DNA of 64,000 nucleotides, from NCBI RefSeq assembly GCF_000264945.2, contig NZ_CP013070.1, positions 620,001-684,000 on the forward strand, given 5' to 3'. Positions 61,550 through 64,000 of the stretch are shown piece by piece. A program made the translations under genes and the position numbers. Below the pieces are notes generated by a model, which saw only the letters and a list, made by a program, of their open reading frames with translations, was not told where the DNA came from and made no database searches. The stretch is from Sphingobium indicum B90A (GTDB lineage: Bacteria > Pseudomonadota > Alphaproteobacteria > Sphingomonadales > Sphingomonadaceae). How positions within the stretch are numbered: position 1 is the first letter of the stretch; every line of letters starts with the position of its first letter.

Positions 61550-62024
61550 AGCCATGGAGTTCCGGAATTTTGCTTCGGGCTATGGCGTATGGCTGTCCAG
61601 CACAGCGATTGACACGATCCTCGCCACTGCGGCTCAGGCAGGGAGTCGCGAGACAGGTGGCATCTTGATCGGTCGCTACGATGCCGAAGGATGGGTGGCC
61701 GAAATCACTGAGGCCACTTCGAAGCCGCGTGGATCGCGGGCGGGGTGGTGGTGGTTCAGACGCGGCACCACCGGCCTGCGCGAGTTGCTTGCCGCGCGCT
61801 GGGCGGACGGATACCATTATCTTGGCGAATGGCACTATCACCCGAATGGCTCGCCTGCGCCCAGCGGCACCGACATTTTTTCGATGCGCAAGATATCGGT
61901 CGATCCAGCGTATCAATGCCCGGAGCCGGTCCTAGTAATTATTGGAGGCCGACCGCCTCAACAGTGGCAGCTGTCTGTATCGGTGGTCCGGCGCGAAACT
62001 TTGGTGAGCCTTTCGCATGCCTGA
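61539..62024 (+). CDS. cap3: CBASS Cap3: JAMM/MPN isopeptidase
   Basis: 161 aa (or 156 from the ATG at 61554); overlaps the end of cap2. JAMM metal site: Glu in SRETGGILIGRY and GEWHYHPNGSPAPSGTD (HxH-x7-S-x2-D). It cleaves the Cap2-made conjugate and so damps or recycles CD-NTase activation. Last gene of the CBASS operon. Confidence 0.92.
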   Translation: MRPEAMEFRNFASGYGVWLSSTAIDTILATAAQAGSRETGGILIGRYDAEGWVAEITEATSKPRGSRAGWWWFRRGTTGLRELLAARWADGYHYLGEWHYHPNGSPAPSGTDIFSMRKISVDPAYQCPEPVLVIIGGRPPQQWQLSVSVVRRETLVSLSHA

Positions 62025-62203
62025 ATCTCGCGCTTCTCGCCATTAATCGATGGCCGCTTTGTCCAAACCATAGTCATTCGCCCTTGTCCGTGCCTATCGT
62101 GAGAACTGCTGCGGATGCGCCGGAGAAGAGTGGGCTTTGCCCTGATTGAGCCATTTGGGCGTCGATGGTCGATGCACCGGGCTCACAATCAGGAGTGTGT
62201 CCC

Positions 62204-64000
62204 ATGATCAAGTCGATCCCGCTGAACAAGCTCGTCCAGTCTCCGCGTAATGTCCGCCGTCACGGCGATCCGGCGGCAGATGCCGAACTCAAAGCCAGCA
62301 TTGCAGCGCATGGATTGCTGCAGAACCTGATCGTCCGCCCCGCTGCCAAGGGCAAATTCGAGGTCGAAGCTGGGGAGCGTCGTCGCCGAGCGATGCTTGC
62401 GCTCGCGGACGACAACATTCTCGCGCGTGATCACGAAGTCACGTGTCTCGTTCTCGAGGACAGCGCTGAAGCGGCGGTCGAGACCAGCCTTGCGGAGAAC
62501 TTCCACCGTCTCGCCATGAACCCGGCCGACGAAGCCCAGGCCTTTACGGCGCTCGTGTCTGGGGGTGCGACTGTCGAAGAGGTTGCCCGCCGCTTCGGTC
62601 TGACTGTCCGCTTTGTTGAGGGACGCCTGCGTCTCGCAACGCTTGCGCCCGTCGTGTTCGAGGCTCTGGCATCGGGCCAGATCACCCTCGACATTGCCAA
62701 AGCGTTCGGCGCTACCTCGGACCAAGAGATCCAGGCCCGTGTCTTCGAGCAGGTTTCCTCGGCCTACTATGCGCCCAATCCCGACAGCATCCGGCGCATG
62801 GTCCTGTCCGGCACAGTCCGGGGCAGCGATCCGCGCGCGCGCCTTGTTGGCCGCGATGCCTATATTGCCGCTGGCGGCCGGATCGAGCGCGAACTGTTCG
62901 ACGATGATGACAGCGAATCCTGGGTCGATGTTGCCCTGCTCGAAAGCCTCGCCGCAGCAAAGATGGAAGAGCAGGCCAAAGCCCTCGCCGCCGAGCAGGG
63001 TCTTGCCTGGGTCAAGCCGACGCTCGATCCCTATGCCAGCCACGACCTGGTCGAAGGGCTGGTCAGGCTTCCCGCCGAACCGGCGCCATTGACCGAAGCT
63101 GAAGTGGCAAGGCTCGACGAACTCGATGCCTCCTATGACGAGCATGCGGCGATCCTCGAGGATGAGGACAGTGCCGAGGAGGCTGTGGAAGCCGCCGAAG
63201 CGGCGATTGAGGCGATCGAACGCGAGTGTCAGGAAATCCGTGCCCGACCGCCGGTTATCGCGCCGGAGCTCAAGGCCGAGGCAGGAATGGTGCTGGTGCT
63301 CTCCCGCGATGGCACGCCGGTTCTCCAGCCGGTGTTCTACGGCGAGCGTCAGGCTGAACCCACCGAAGCCGACGACGGGATCGAAGTCGTTGCAGGCGAA
63401 GAAGGTTCGGACAGGCGCCGGACCACCTTGTCGAAACGTCTGGTCGACGAACTCGCGATGCAGCGCCGCGATGTTCTGGCACTTCACGTTGCATCCGATC
63501 CCGGGCTGGCGCTCGACATCATGGTCTTCACCCTCGCCGATGCCGATACCCACGACTGGCGGGCGCGCTCTTCGACCACGCTGCGCGCCCCCGTTCCTGC
63601 AGGCCCGATCATCGGCTTCGAAGCCAAGGATGCGTCGGCGAGCAGCGCGCTTGCCGAGCTCAGGTCTGGTCTCGACGAAAGCTGGCGCGCCGGGGCTGAT
63701 GCAACGTCCCGCTTCGATCTGTTTCGGGCGCTGCCCGATGAAAGCCGAGCCGCATGGCTTGGCTTTGTCGTTGCCCGGTCGCTCGAGGCAAGCCTCAACA
63801 TGACGGGCGAGCGTCAACTGCCGTTCCAGGATCACCTTGGTAGCCTGATCGGCATCGACATGGCGCAGTGGTGGCGACCGACTGCGGCCAACTACTTTGA
63901 CCGGGTGTCGAAGCAGGTGATCCTCGATGCGCTGACCGATGTCGGCGGTCTTGAGCTTTCCTCCCGCTTTGCCTCGGTCAAGAAGGGTGACCTCGCGATG
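62204..64000 (+). CDS. ParB/RepB/Spo0J family protein (3' end cut by the window)
   Basis: At least 599 codons with no stop before the window end; AGGAG precedes the ATG. N-terminal ParB/sulfiredoxin-like domain: IPLNKLVQSPRNVRRHGDPAADAELKASIAAHGLLQNLIVRP, GERRRRAMLAL, and ETSLAENFHRLAMNPADEAQAF, then the helix-turn-helix KorB-like region (GATVEEVARRFGLTVRFVEGRLRL). The long C-terminal half has acidic coiled coil (EDEDSAEEAVEAAEAAIEAIERE). Large ParB-like proteins of this kind accompany the methyltransferase-helicase gene on elements and plasmids. Role in partition or regulation of the element inferred. The 179 bp before it hold nothing recognisable. Confidence 0.9.
   Translation, partial: MIKSIPLNKLVQSPRNVRRHGDPAADAELKASIAAHGLLQNLIVRPAAKGKFEVEAGERRRRAMLALADDNILARDHEVTCLVLEDSAEAAVETSLAENFHRLAMNPADEAQAFTALVSGGATVEEVARRFGLTVRFVEGRLRLATLAPVVFEALASGQITLDIAKAFGATSDQEIQARVFEQVSSAYYAPNPDSIRRMVLSGTVRGSDPRARLVGRDAYIAAGGRIERELFDDDDSESWVDVALLESLAAAKMEEQAKALAAEQGLAWVKPTLDPYASHDLVEGLVRLPAEPAPLTEAEVARLDELDASYDEHAAILEDEDSAEEAVEAAEAAIEAIERECQEIRARPPVIAPELKAEAGMVLVLSRDGTPVLQPVFYGERQAEPTEADDGIEVVAGEEGSDRRRTTLSKRLVDELAMQRRDVLALHVASDPGLALDIMVFTLADADTHDWRARSSTTLRAPVPAGPIIGFEAKDASASSALAELRSGLDESWRAGADATSRFDLFRALPDESRAAWLGFVVARSLEASLNMTGERQLPFQDHLGSLIGIDMAQWWRPTAANYFDRVSKQVILDALTDVGGLELSSRFASVKKGDLAM

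Larger units (their letters stand above)
47298..64000. mobile_element. Integrative element (left part), inserted at tRNA-Met
   Basis: Begins right after the tRNA CCA, with a tyrosine integrase pointing inward. It carries element-type backbone genes (lytic transglycosylase, Toprim primase-like, methyltransferase-helicase, ParB-like) and defence cargo. Intergenic DNA here is visibly less GC-rich than the core. The tRNA 3' end probably forms attL; the matching attR is beyond the window. Whether it is conjugative cannot be told: no type IV secretion genes are in view. Confidence 0.8.

Noticed and set aside
62189..63835. 548-aa minus-strand open frame over the ParB-like gene
   Set aside because: The plus-strand frame has ParB motifs and a ribosome site; the minus frame has neither.

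Overview
The window is a chromosome segment from a GC-rich alphaproteobacterium, most likely a sphingomonad (Sphingobium/Sphingomonas/Novosphingobium type). The evidence is the two-piece, circularly permuted tmRNA gene, the abundance of TonB-dependent receptors, the SWFGD/DUF2171 and DUF2336 proteins, and short palindromic repeats of the kind scattered through sphingomonad genomes. No 16S gene is present, so genus assignment is inference.

Layout. (1) 1-6568: acyl-CoA catabolism. The end of a biotin-dependent acyl-CoA carboxylase (probably methylcrotonyl-CoA type) overlaps a MaoC hydratase and a CLYBL-like CoA ester lyase. After a DUF2171 gene and tRNA-Ala(CGC) comes a two-subunit 3-oxoacid CoA-transferase, divergent from a GntR regulator and a hotdog thioesterase. 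(2) 6569-17438: a catabolic cluster of unknown substrate with TonB receptor, exported metallophosphoesterase, MFS transporter, IclR regulator, GMC alcohol oxidase/dehydrogenase, an orphan 323-aa protein and aldehyde dehydrogenase. Two near-identical promoters, each with an IclR-like palindrome exactly filling the -35/-10 spacer, tie the receptor and the GMC gene to the IclR protein. (3) 17536-28445: housekeeping and poorly known genes (NUDIX, extensin-like, DUF4242, an 893-aa coiled-coil membrane protein, an HPt-like protein, a nucleotidyltransferase-like membrane protein, DUF2336, a histidine-kinase-like protein, MBL hydrolase, NRDE/TANGO2 protein). Both the HPt and the kinase lack their phospho-histidine. 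(4) 28473-28865: permuted tmRNA with tag ANDNEALALAA.

(5) 28958-47113: a probable phosphate-starvation locus. Several Pho-box-like arrays with 11-bp periodicity precede a small TPR protein, a beta-helix lipoprotein followed by a TonB receptor, and a complete type II secretion operon gspC-D-E-F-G-H-I-J-K-L-M-N-O. A 2-oxoglutarate/Fe(II) dioxygenase runs the other way. Palindromic repeats have entered the 5' coding ends of gspE, gspG and gspH, and gspG carries a triplicated prepilin cleavage motif.

(6) 47221-64000: tRNA-Met(CAT) followed by a tyrosine integrase marks the left end of an integrative element whose right end is outside the window. Its backbone is a lytic transglycosylase, a Toprim/zinc-finger primase-like protein, a 1413-aa methyltransferase-helicase (strawberry-notch type) and a ParB-like protein cut by the window end. 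Between the helicase and ParB sit two defence cargoes: an Xre/MbcA-RES toxin-antitoxin pair, and a type II CBASS system (CapW regulator, Cap4 nuclease-SAVED effector, CD-NTase, Cap2 E2-E1, Cap3 JAMM protease). CBASS is a described system; its setting and regulatory repeats are the newer part.
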